Shown here: piece by piece, positions 1 through 5,716 of the stretch | Numbering within the stretch: the first letter of the stretch is position 1 | How the letters are laid out: every line of letters begins with the position of its first letter | Assembly: GCA_039029915.1 (NCBI GenBank) | Contig: JBCCFD010000441.1 | Coordinates: 1-6,604, forward strand | DNA: 6,604 nt | Direction: 5' to 3' | Source of the DNA: QQUD01 sp039029915 | GTDB taxonomy: Bacteria > Chloroflexota > Anaerolineae > Promineifilales > Promineifilaceae | Notes under the pieces: model-generated | Seen by the model: only the letters and a program-made list of their open reading frames with translations | What the model was told of the DNA's origin: nothing | Databases searched by the model: none | Translations under genes and position numbers: made by a program

Positions 1-1158
1 ACCTTCCATACCGGCGACTTCCGTAATGTTAATCACCTTACGACTGCCGTCGCGGAGGCGGGCCTGCTGCACAATTAGATCAACCGCTGACACAATCTGC
101 TGCCTTACGACTGAGAGGGGCATGTCCATCCCCGCCATTAACACAAGCGTTTCAAGCCTTGAAATTGTATCGCGGGGCGAGTTGGCGTGAACGGTTGTTA
201 AACTGCCGTCATGCCCCGTGTTCATCGCTTGAAGCATATCTAAAGCTTCACCACCGCGACATTCACCCACCACAATACGTTCAGGGCGCATGCGCAGGGA
301 GTTAATTACCAAGTCGCGAATCGTCACTTCCGTGTCGCCCGCGCGGGCCGGTTTTTTTGTTTCCAGTCGCACAACGTGCCGTTGTAACAGGCTTAGCTCG
401 GCCGCATCTTCAATGGTGACAATACGATCGCCGTCTGGGATAAAACTAGACATCACGTTTAAAAGGGTCGTCTTCCCAGACCCCGTACCGCCAGCTACAA
501 CAACATTTAGTTTTGACACCACACAGGCCTGTAAAAAACTGGCCATATCTTGGTTCATACTGCCAAAATTGATCAGGTCTTGAACTCCAAAAGGGTTTTT
601 AGAGAATTTACGAATAGTAATGTTCGGGCCATCAATTGCACAGGGAGAAATGACCGCATTCACGCGTGAGCCATCTGGCAGACGAGCATCAACAAGCGGC
701 ACGTCTGGCCCGACATATCGCCCTAGGGGTTCAACGATTTTTTTGATAACGCGCTCAACATGGGCATCATCGACAAACTCGACCCCTGATTCGGTAAGGT
801 TCCCTTTTTTCTCGATGTAAATAAGGTCGGCGCGGTTAACCATCACCTCAGTGACTTCGTCATCATTAAGGATTCTTTCCAAGGGCCCAAACCCAAGAAT
901 CTCATCTACAAGCCCGTCGAAGAATGATTGTTCATCAGCCGGGGCAATTTGCATGGATGCATGTTGCTTGGCGCGATCGAATCGTTCTTTAATAAACTGA
1001 ATCGTTTTTGGGCTTTTTTCTTTTGAGAAATTTTTTGGTAAGGATGATTCTATTTTTTTCGCTAGCCAAAGCTGTAGTTTGGCAAGCTCTTTGTTTGGTT
1101 GATGCGCCCCATTTAACCCGTTTTGTTGAGGGGGTGCCAAGGTGTGCTCAATCGTCAT
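1..1158 (-). CDS. cpaF: CpaF/TadA-family secretion ATPase (Tad pilus), C-terminus off window
   Basis: This is a hexameric ATPase of the type II/IV secretion (VirB11/GspE) superfamily, CpaF/TadA branch, which powers assembly of Tad/Flp pili from the cytoplasmic face of the membrane. Reading leftward from ATG at 1158, 386 codons are open to the edge. Visible motifs: the N-terminal domain with GFGPLERIL and EVMVNR, then PLVDARLPDGSRVNAV; Walker A GGTGSGKTT at residues 223-231 (K229); the Asp box IVTIEDAAEL; a Walker B-like GECRGGE at 298-304 (E299); and the His box GHDGSLTTVHAN (H316, H324). CpaF proteins usually run about 430-480 residues, so roughly 50-90 are missing. The start at 1158 has AGAGGA five bases upstream. 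An in-frame ATG at 1173 has no such site. It is the first gene on its strand here, so its pilus partners should lie to the left. The family call is firm; the Tad role is inferred from the CpaF-type sequence. Confidence 0.93.
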   Translation of the reverse strand, partial: MTIEHTLAPPQQNGLNGAHQPNKELAKLQLWLAKKIESSLPKNFSKEKSPKTIQFIKERFDRAKQHASMQIAPADEQSFFDGLVDEILGFGPLERILNDDEVTEVMVNRADLIYIEKKGNLTESGVEFVDDAHVERVIKKIVEPLGRYVGPDVPLVDARLPDGSRVNAVISPCAIDGPNITIRKFSKNPFGVQDLINFGSMNQDMASFLQACVVSKLNVVVAGGTGSGKTTLLNVMSSFIPDGDRIVTIEDAAELSLLQRHVVRLETKKPARAGDTEVTIRDLVINSLRMRPERIVVGECRGGEALDMLQAMNTGHDGSLTTVHANSPRDTISRLETLVLMAGMDMPLSVVRQQIVSAVDLIVQQARLRDGSRKVINITEVAGMEG

Positions 1159-1163
1159 CTTTG

Positions 1164-1169
1164 TCCTCT
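1164..1169 (-). promoter_or_regulatory. Ribosome binding site of cpaF
   Basis: On the minus strand AGAGGA lies five bases before the ATG at 1158. It decides between this start and the in-frame ATG at 1173, which has no purine-rich site at a suitable distance. I could not find a convincing -35/-10 pair for cpaF in the gap to 1333. Confidence 0.6.
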
Positions 1170-1223
1170 TCATTGCCGCATCATTGAGCCTTTTGGCAAC
1201 AGGCAATGAGATAGATACTATCA

Positions 1224-1235
1224 AAACGGCCGTTT
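1224..1235. repeat. Iterated palindrome AACGGCCGTT, copy 1 (intergenic)
   Basis: AAACGGCCGTTT is a perfect 12-bp palindrome between cpaF and the lipoprotein gene. The 10-bp core recurs at 1826-1835 and 4820-4829. Copies 1 and 2 share more context: the 12-bp palindrome followed, after zero or one extra T, by CAAAA. About 0.006 copies of a given 10-mer are expected in 6.6 kb at even base composition. Confidence 0.6.
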
Positions 1236-1296
1236 CAAAATCTATAGGGCGATAATACCGGGAGGACGTTATTCCCACACGGTGAAAATTACGAAA

Positions 1297-1325
1297 TTCA
1301 CAAACAATCACAAATTGTGTAAAAT
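1297..1325 (+). promoter_or_regulatory. Promoter of the lipoprotein gene
   Basis: TTCACA (1297-1302) and TAAAAT (1320-1325) each match the sigma-70 consensus at five of six bases and are separated by 17 bp. The -10 box ends only eight bases before the ATG at 1334, so transcription would begin at or within a base or two of the start codon. The palindrome CACAAATTGTG (1309-1319) fills the spacer right up to the -10 box. The prediction is from sequence only. Confidence 0.6.
1309..1319. promoter_or_regulatory. Operator-like palindrome CACAAATTGTG
   Basis: An 11-bp perfect inverted repeat (CACAA, central A, TTGTG) lies between the -35 and -10 boxes of the lipoprotein promoter. Its left half is part of a direct repeat TCACAAA at 1298-1304 and 1308-1314, spaced 10 bp apart, about one helical turn. 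A repressor bound here would block RNA polymerase. No regulator is identified in the window. Confidence 0.35.
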
Positions 1326-1333
1326 GGCGTTCG

Positions 1334-2059
1334 ATGAAACTGTTGCGGCTTTCAATAATTTTTTACATCTCACTATTGTTCTTATTTGTCGCTGGGTGTC
1401 GTGAATCGTCTGCACCAGAAATTGTTATTAGCCCAGAAGAAATCATTCAAAATACGGCAGTTCAGATGAATGGGCTGGCTGGGTTTCACTTTTTTATCGA
1501 GAGAGACGGTGCGCCTGCTTACGTGGACCCTCCGGATAATCTGTTTGTTTTTCGCCGTGCAGAAGGAGATTTTACGGCCCCCGAGCGGGCCCAAGCGATT
1601 GTACGAATCATCGGGCCCGGGCTTATTACAGATGTACAGGTTGTCACCATTGCTGAAGTACAGTGGCAAACAAATCCGCTAACGGGTGAATGGGAAGTGT
1701 TACCACCCAATTGGGGCTTTGACCCCACCGTATTGTTTGATGCTGAGGTGGGGCTTCAATCAATCTTACAAAATGATATGTCAGATGTTAAGTTGGAAGG
1801 AGTAGAACAATTGGATGGTGAGGGAAACGGCCGTTTTCAAAAAATAAGTGCCAACATCGACGGACAGCGTTTATTTACAATGAGCAATGGGTTAATTGGC
1901 CCCACTCAAGTACAAGCAGAATTGTGGATCGATACAGACACATTTAATTTGCACAGAGTGGTGATTGTTGAACCGGAAGAAGAGGAACCCTCTGTGTGGG
2001 AAGTAAAGTTCTCACAGTTTAATCAAGCCATACCTATTTCTTCCCCAATCGAAGAATAA
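1334..2059 (+). CDS. LppX/LprAFG-like lipoprotein
   Basis: This 241-residue protein is predicted to be a membrane-anchored lipoprotein on the outer face of the cytoplasmic membrane. Residues 1-21 form a classic signal peptide (MKLLR, then a hydrophobic stretch) ending in the lipobox VAGC, with C22 as the lipidated cysteine. The mature part looks like the LppX/LprAFG fold: a strand-rich body with INGLAG-like N-terminal helix, TNPLTGEW at 113-120, then LPPNWGFDP and a C-terminal strand region with LWIDTDTFNLHRV. In mycobacteria this family carries acylated lipids; in other bacteria the ligand is generally unknown. It ends in an acidic run, EPEEEEPS. There is no Shine-Dalgarno sequence before the ATG, and the promoter lies directly against it, so the mRNA is probably leaderless. 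The lipoprotein call is firm; the family call is from motif memory. Confidence 0.8.
   Translation: MKLLRLSIIFYISLLFLFVAGCRESSAPEIVISPEEIIQNTAVQMNGLAGFHFFIERDGAPAYVDPPDNLFVFRRAEGDFTAPERAQAIVRIIGPGLITDVQVVTIAEVQWQTNPLTGEWEVLPPNWGFDPTVLFDAEVGLQSILQNDMSDVKLEGVEQLDGEGNGRFQKISANIDGQRLFTMSNGLIGPTQVQAELWIDTDTFNLHRVVIVEPEEEEPSVWEVKFSQFNQAIPISSPIEE
1825..1836. repeat. Iterated palindrome AACGGCCGTT, copy 2 (in lipoprotein gene)
   Basis: AAACGGCCGTTT lies inside the lipoprotein coding region, where it encodes the Asn-Gly-Arg-Phe stretch near residue 165. The 12 bp are identical to those of the intergenic copy at 1224-1235, and a CAAAA run follows both. Confidence 0.6.
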
Positions 2060-2083
2060 AATACCCCGAACATAAGGTGTCAG

Positions 2084-2106
2084 AATATTTCTAGAGAAGG
2101 GATATT
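2084..2106 (+). promoter_or_regulatory. Hairpin between lipoprotein and kinase genes
   Basis: In RNA, AAUAUUUCU (2084-2092) can pair along all nine bases with AGGGAUAUU (2098-2106), including two G-U pairs, around an AGAGA loop. No U-tract follows, so it is not a standard intrinsic terminator. It may be a weak terminator or a processing/stability element, or it may be chance. Confidence 0.25.
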
Positions 2107-2133
2107 TAGAATCTTTGATACAAAGTAATAACC

Positions 2134-4110
2134 ATGTGTGACCAAGATAATCTGAACACGTTGAATAACCAACCTGACAAGGCGCATGAAAGGCGAAAAC
2201 AGATCGACAATATTATTCATCGCGCCTTCGAACTGCGTTTTTCAAATACACAAGAAGCGATTCAAGATTGCCTGCAGGCGTATACATTATCGCTCTCTGG
2301 GCATGGGCATGATATTTATTATGACGGGCTTATCGAGAGTCTTCTTATCAGAGGGTATTGTTTTCAGCTTACTGGAAATTACAAAGAATCAATTTTACTT
2401 TGCGAAGACGCCTTAATATTTGCCAAACAGCAAGAAAACCCACTTCTCCTTGCTCAATCCCACGTTCGTGTTGCCCAAGGATATTCACGTATCGGTGAAT
2501 ACCCTATCGCCTATGAAAATCTCCAGAAAGCTGAAATGATTCTTAGAGAAGTAGAAGATCCAATGATTTTATTAATGGTGAAGCAAAGCCTCGCCGTTCT
2601 TTTTACAGAATTGGGTCAATTTGAGAGGTCATTAGAGGAGAATCACTCCGCTCTGCAACTGGCACTAACGCATAACTTTATTGAAATTGAATATGTCGTT
2701 CGAAATAATCTTTCTGATACGTATCTAAAGTCAGGTCACTATGACAAGGCGATTGAATTTGGTTGCCAGGTAATCGACTATATTCAAGAATCAAACACCT
2801 ACTTTTTAAAAAGCTTTGTTGGGTCAATATTGTCACTCGCCTATCTTAAAAAAGGCGACCTTGATAAAGCAGAACTGTATGCCAACTTATTTTTCGCCGA
2901 TATTCAAGCAAACAATGATAAAAAAGGGCTTGTTATGGCCCATCAAGCTAGAGCAAGACTTGCTCAAATCAAAGGGGAATTTCAATATGCGGTTGAGGCA
3001 TCTAAGCAGGCTGTTGAAATAGCAAAAGAGATTCTGGCGCGCGATGATGAATATGAAAATCTAGAAATCCTAGCTGAAATATATGAAGAAACTGGGGAAT
3101 ATAGAACTGCTTTAGAATATTATCAAGAAGCCCAAAGAATTAAACAATTTATTTTTAATCGGAATGCAACGCACAGAATTCAAATTCAAAATATCACGTA
3201 TCAAAATGAAAAAGCGAAGACAGAAGCCGAGATATTTTACTTAAAGTCATTGGAGCTAGAGAGCAAAATAAGCGAAAAAACTATCTCATTGAGTAAGCGC
3301 ACTAATGAATTGAAAGAGTCGTTAAAGCGAGAAATCCAGCTTGCTGAGAAGCTTAAAAAAGCCTTAGAAAGAGCAGAGCATTTAAGCCAATTAAAAACGC
3401 AAATTATTGAAACCGTGTCTCATGAATTTCGGACACCCCTAACTGTTATGAACACCTCGTCAGAGTTGTTAAGGCATTATAGTGAAAGATTAACCGAAGA
3501 AAAAAAAGAAAAACATTTACGACATATTCAAGAGTCCGTACGATATCTGACTGAAATATTAAATGAGACCATCTTTATTGGTCAGATGAGCCAATATCCA
3601 ATAACACCAACTTATCAGAGATACCAAGAGCGAACCTTTTGTAATGAATTGATAAACAGCGTTTATCAATCCTTAGGTTCTGAGTCAAGAATAGAAATCA
3701 TTTGTCATTCTTCACAAAGTGATGAAAAAGAAGCTGTTGTTGCTGATATTTCATTGATCCATCGGGCCACCGTTAATTTGTTGACGAATGCTATTAAATA
3801 TAGCGATGATCCATCTTCAGTTGTGGCGTTGATTAAATTTGATGACGAAAGCATCATTATCGAAGTGATTGATTGCGGGATAGGGGTGCCGTTAGAGGAA
3901 CAAGAAAACATTTTTGAATTATTTTATCGGGCTGAAAACGCCCGGGTTCATCGAGGGGTTGGATTTGGGCTGCATATAGCTAAACAAATTTGTGACGTTT
4001 TGAGTGCAGACATTTCGGTGCAAAGTGAAGGCGAGGGACAGGGGAGTGTCTTTAGAATGAGATTCCCGAAACGTCCTCAAAGCGTGCCAAATTGGTCGCA
4101 AGAATTTTAG
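2134..4110 (+). CDS. Cytoplasmic TPR sensor histidine kinase (orphan)
   Basis: This 658-residue two-component kinase has no transmembrane segment, so it is predicted to sense a cytoplasmic protein or ligand. Residues about 30-340 are tetratricopeptide repeats; the key glycines fall at 81, 121, 161, 201, 241, 281 and 321, an exact 40-residue pitch. Residues about 350-425 form a charged coiled coil. The HisKA H-box is VSHEFRTPL with phospho-acceptor H430. The HATPase_c domain shows an N-box (N548, N552 in VNLLTNAIKYS), G1 box DCGIG (D580, G582, G584), an F-box-like ENIFELFYR, and G2 box GVGFG (G608, G610, G612). All catalytic motifs look intact. No response regulator is in the window. The ATG at 2134 is the only start after an in-frame stop at 2116, but has no Shine-Dalgarno; a weak TGATACAAA extended -10 lies at 2116-2124. 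It may be co-transcribed with the lipoprotein gene, 74 bp upstream. Confidence 0.92.
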   Translation: MCDQDNLNTLNNQPDKAHERRKQIDNIIHRAFELRFSNTQEAIQDCLQAYTLSLSGHGHDIYYDGLIESLLIRGYCFQLTGNYKESILLCEDALIFAKQQENPLLLAQSHVRVAQGYSRIGEYPIAYENLQKAEMILREVEDPMILLMVKQSLAVLFTELGQFERSLEENHSALQLALTHNFIEIEYVVRNNLSDTYLKSGHYDKAIEFGCQVIDYIQESNTYFLKSFVGSILSLAYLKKGDLDKAELYANLFFADIQANNDKKGLVMAHQARARLAQIKGEFQYAVEASKQAVEIAKEILARDDEYENLEILAEIYEETGEYRTALEYYQEAQRIKQFIFNRNATHRIQIQNITYQNEKAKTEAEIFYLKSLELESKISEKTISLSKRTNELKESLKREIQLAEKLKKALERAEHLSQLKTQIIETVSHEFRTPLTVMNTSSELLRHYSERLTEEKKEKHLRHIQESVRYLTEILNETIFIGQMSQYPITPTYQRYQERTFCNELINSVYQSLGSESRIEIICHSSQSDEKEAVVADISLIHRATVNLLTNAIKYSDDPSSVVALIKFDDESIIIEVIDCGIGVPLEEQENIFELFYRAENARVHRGVGFGLHIAKQICDVLSADISVQSEGEGQGSVFRMRFPKRPQSVPNWSQEF

Positions 4111-4145
4111 ATAGTGTTTTCAAAATTTGAAATAAACAGCTTAGA

Positions 4146-4162
4146 AAAGCGAAATTCACTTT
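4146..4162 (-). terminator. Weak hairpin after the PLP enzyme gene
   Basis: On the minus strand AAAGTGA and TCGCTTT can form a seven-base-pair stem (one G-U pair) with an ATT loop, beginning four bases past the TGA at 4166-4168. The stem is AT-rich and the trailing U-run is short. It sits in the 55-bp gap between two convergent genes. A second AT-only palindrome, TTTCAAA/TTTGAAA at 4118-4132, is too tight to form a hairpin. Either might help end transcription, but neither is a strong terminator. Confidence 0.25.
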
Positions 4163-4165
4163 GTG

Positions 4166-5314
4166 TCAAAGCAATGTCTGTAGCGCTGTAAGTAAGGTTT
4201 CAATATCTTGCGGTGTGTTGTATCCCTGGATCGATAGACGGATAAATTGATTGCCTTCCCATTGAATACAGGGGATTTCGACGAGAAACTGATCATACAG
4301 TTGGTTTTTAAACGACGGCAAATCAGCCGTTTGAGGAAGCCTAGTAATACCCATCTGGCTGTAAAAAGAGTCAGTTTGATAAACAGCTGGTAGGCCGGTC
4401 ATATGTTCGATTTGATCAAGGGCAGATTTTAATAGCGCATGGCAATGTTCTCGAACGTTTTGCCATTGGTGTGCTTCTTGAAATTGGATCGCGTTTGGGA
4501 CGGATAAGTAAGCGGACAGATCGTTCGTTCCGGTAAACTGCAGATAATCTAAATAATCTGAGCCAGTGCTTTTTTCGCGGTTTTCCCCCCAGCCCCAACT
4601 CACGATGAGCGGTTCGATAAGCGGCTGCTTATCAGGCTTTGTGTAAATAAATGCGGAGCCCTTTGGAGCAGATAACCATTTGTGTAAATTGCCGCAGTAA
4701 AAATCGGGGGTGATGACGCTAAGATCAACATCGATTTGGCCGGGGGCATGTGCGCCGTCAATAATCGTGAGGATACCTTCTTCACGAGCGCGCTGGCAAA
4801 TTTGGGCAACTGGAAAGATAACGGCCGTTGCTGAAGTAATATGACTTAAATAAATGACCTTGGTCTTTGGCGTTACCCCTTGCCAAAGTTGCTCAATAAT
4901 TGCCTCATTCGATTCAAAGGGGAGCGAAATAGGTTGTTTTTGATAGGTAAACCCCTTCTTTTGACTCATAAATTCCCACGTTTTATCGCACGCTCCATAC
5001 TCATGATTCGTGGTTAAAACAACATCGCCTTCGCTGAGAGTGAGGGAACGCGCAATGACATTGATACCATATGTTGTGTTGGGAATGTAGACTAAACTGT
5101 CTTTGTGTGTGTTAAGATAGTTTCCTAATTCGTTTCTGGCTTTGTCTAAGTAACCTTGCAGCTCTCGACCAATAAACTTGACCGGTTGCATTTCAAGTTG
5201 CCTTTGCCATGCTTGATACGCTTCAAAAACTGGTTTTGGTGTGGCGCCAAAAGACCCATGGTTGAGGAATGTGACTTTCGGATCTAGGAGAAAGTGGTCG
5301 TGTAAACTGTTCAT
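4166..5314 (-). CDS. Class V aminotransferase-fold PLP enzyme (isopenicillin-N-epimerase-like)
   Basis: This is a cytoplasmic PLP-dependent enzyme of the class V (fold type I) group that includes isopenicillin N epimerase (CefD) and ergothioneine EgtE. Its real substrate cannot be read from sequence. In numbering from 5314 (382 aa): FLNHGSFGATP at 16-26; NTTYGIN near 79-85; SHITSATAVIFPV near 157-169; IIDGAHAPGQ with D186 for the PLP ring nitrogen; and NLHKW with Schiff-base lysine K212, then FTGTNDLSAYLS. All key residues are present. The start is uncertain. Homologues begin just before DHFLLDPxVTFLNHGSFGA, which fits ATG 5314 (MNSLHDHFLLDP). ATG 5401 has a good GGGAGG site (411 aa). The longest form begins at 5446 (426 aa) with an odd Ala-Arg-rich leader. 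I prefer 5314. It converges on the kinase gene and stands alone on its strand, so no antibiotic pathway is implied. Confidence 0.88.
   Translation of the reverse strand: MNSLHDHFLLDPKVTFLNHGSFGATPKPVFEAYQAWQRQLEMQPVKFIGRELQGYLDKARNELGNYLNTHKDSLVYIPNTTYGINVIARSLTLSEGDVVLTTNHEYGACDKTWEFMSQKKGFTYQKQPISLPFESNEAIIEQLWQGVTPKTKVIYLSHITSATAVIFPVAQICQRAREEGILTIIDGAHAPGQIDVDLSVITPDFYCGNLHKWLSAPKGSAFIYTKPDKQPLIEPLIVSWGWGENREKSTGSDYLDYLQFTGTNDLSAYLSVPNAIQFQEAHQWQNVREHCHALLKSALDQIEHMTGLPAVYQTDSFYSQMGITRLPQTADLPSFKNQLYDQFLVEIPCIQWEGNQFIRLSIQGYNTPQDIETLLTALQTLL
4820..4829. repeat. Iterated palindrome AACGGCCGTT, copy 3 (in PLP enzyme gene)
   Basis: AACGGCCGTT lies inside the PLP enzyme gene on the opposite coding strand from copy 2. 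Only the 10-bp core is shared with the other two copies; the flanks differ. Confidence 0.55.
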
Positions 5315-5322
5315 GCAGGGAG

Positions 5323-5350
5323 TGTATAAGAGATTGTCTGATTCTGGTAA
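5323..5350 (-). promoter_or_regulatory. Candidate promoter for the PLP enzyme gene
   Basis: On the minus strand TTACCA (5350-5345) and TATACA (5328-5323) are 16 bp apart, each matching consensus at four of six bases. The -10 box ends eight bases before ATG 5314, the same distance seen at the lipoprotein gene. It would give a leaderless or near-leaderless mRNA starting at the homology-supported start. If translation really begins at 5401 or 5446, this is a chance match inside coding sequence. Confidence 0.35.
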
Positions 5351-5379
5351 TTGGATATAACTCCTGTGTAAATAGCTAG

Positions 5380-5395
5380 TCAGCTTGTCAGCTTG
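5380..5395. repeat. Tandem 8-bp repeat TCAGCTTG x2
   Basis: TCAGCTTG is repeated exactly back to back. It lies between the alternative starts at 5314 and 5401 of the PLP enzyme. An 8-bp tandem unit would shift frame if it expanded or contracted, which mildly favours this stretch being untranslated leader. Confidence 0.4.
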
Positions 5396-5410
5396 CGACA
5401 TTGGCAAATG

Positions 5411-5416
5411 CCTCCC
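5411..5416 (-). promoter_or_regulatory. Shine-Dalgarno-like GGGAGG before alternative start 5401
   Basis: On the minus strand GGGAGG lies nine bases before an in-frame ATG at 5401, making a 411-residue PLP enzyme possible. It is part of a purine-rich GCGAGAGCTAGAGCGAGAGG run (about 5413-5436), so the match may be a by-product of that run. Confidence 0.35.
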
Positions 5417-5442
5417 TCTCGCTCTAGCTCTCGCTTTTTTAT

Positions 5443-5469
5443 TCATCTGCTAGTGCACTGCCGGCGCAT
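5443..5469 (-). other. Possible 8-codon leader ORF before the PLP enzyme
   Basis: On the minus strand an AAGGGGA sequence lies four bases before ATG 5469, which opens the peptide MRRQCTSR. Its TGA overlaps the ATG at 5446 as ATGA, the arrangement seen in translational coupling. If used, it would feed ribosomes into the longest form of the PLP enzyme. It may be chance. Confidence 0.25.
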
Positions 5470-5521
5470 GTTGTCCCCTTTGAAATATGGCGTGTGAATT
5501 TCCAAAAAGGCAGAGGACAGC

Positions 5522-5569
5522 ATGTTTTATCTCGACAAGCTATTTGGAAAGCCCCATAAAAGCCGGTAG
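5522..5569 (+). other. Possible 15-codon small ORF
   Basis: ATG 5522 is preceded at four bases by AGAGGA, the same Shine-Dalgarno as cpaF, and opens MFYLDKLFGKPHKSR before TAG at 5567. The right arm of the inverted repeat at 5499-5550 lies within it. I recognise no family, and a 15-codon frame with an SD can arise by chance. Confidence 0.2.
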
Positions 5570-5661
5570 ACGCGTTTTTAAAAATACCAAATGAACCTGT
5601 GCTTGCTCAGGATAAAGGCTTTTTAACACTTTACCCTTTGTAATTTTTTCATAATAATTTA

Positions 5662-5690
5662 TTCAGATAACCGTCATAAGATCATAGAAT
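5662..5690 (+). promoter_or_regulatory. Candidate msrP promoter
   Basis: TTCAGA (5662-5667, four of six to consensus) and TAGAAT (5685-5690, five of six) are separated by 17 bp, in an AT-rich stretch. Transcription would start near 5697, leaving a leader of about 70 bases before ATG 5768. The leader begins inside the TATGTA/TACATA inverted repeat. Confidence 0.45.
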
Positions 5691-5696
5691 AATAAA

Positions 5697-5716
5697 TATG
5701 TAAGTTTAAATACATA
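5697..5716. promoter_or_regulatory. Inverted repeat TATGTA-N8-TACATA at the msrP start site
   Basis: Perfect six-base arms (5697-5702 and 5711-5716) flank eight AT-rich bases. The site begins at the predicted transcription start, a usual place for a repressor operator. The arms are too AT-rich to make a strong RNA hairpin. Confidence 0.3.

Noticed and set aside
290..820. Two plus-strand reading frames (290-583 and 620-820) within the cpaF region.
   Set aside because: They are antisense to the clear CpaF coding sequence, including its Walker A region, have no family resemblance and reflect cpaF codon structure.
1174..1323. The cpaF frame stays open upstream of 1173 across most of the divergent gap, so a longer CpaF was considered.
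   Set aside because: It would run through the opposite promoter, has only GTG/TTG candidates without an SD, and CpaF start 1158 has a good SD. The openness is likely chance.
1382..1728. Overlapping reading frames on both strands inside the lipoprotein gene.
   Set aside because: The lipoprotein has a signal peptide, lipobox and family motifs in its own frame; the others have no recognisable domains.
2134..4110. The kinase gene looks richer in A and T than cpaF, considered as a sign of horizontal transfer.
   Set aside because: The difference is moderate and by eye only, the flanking DNA shows no integrase, repeats or tRNA, and AT-rich intergenic and msrP sequence is similar.
4118..4132. TTTCAAA-A-TTTGAAA palindrome just after the kinase stop, considered as a terminator.
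   Set aside because: A one-base loop cannot form, the arms are almost all A/T and there is no T-tract after it.
4166..5314. Annotating the PLP enzyme as cefD in a beta-lactam pathway.
   Set aside because: The CefD-like branch of class V enzymes is broad, and no NRPS or IPNS gene is adjacent; only the fold and active site are supported.
5596..5625. CCTGTGC/GCTCAGG dyad followed at a distance by a T run, considered as a terminator.
   Set aside because: The loop is only two bases, one pair is mismatched, the T run is ten bases away and no gene ends just upstream.
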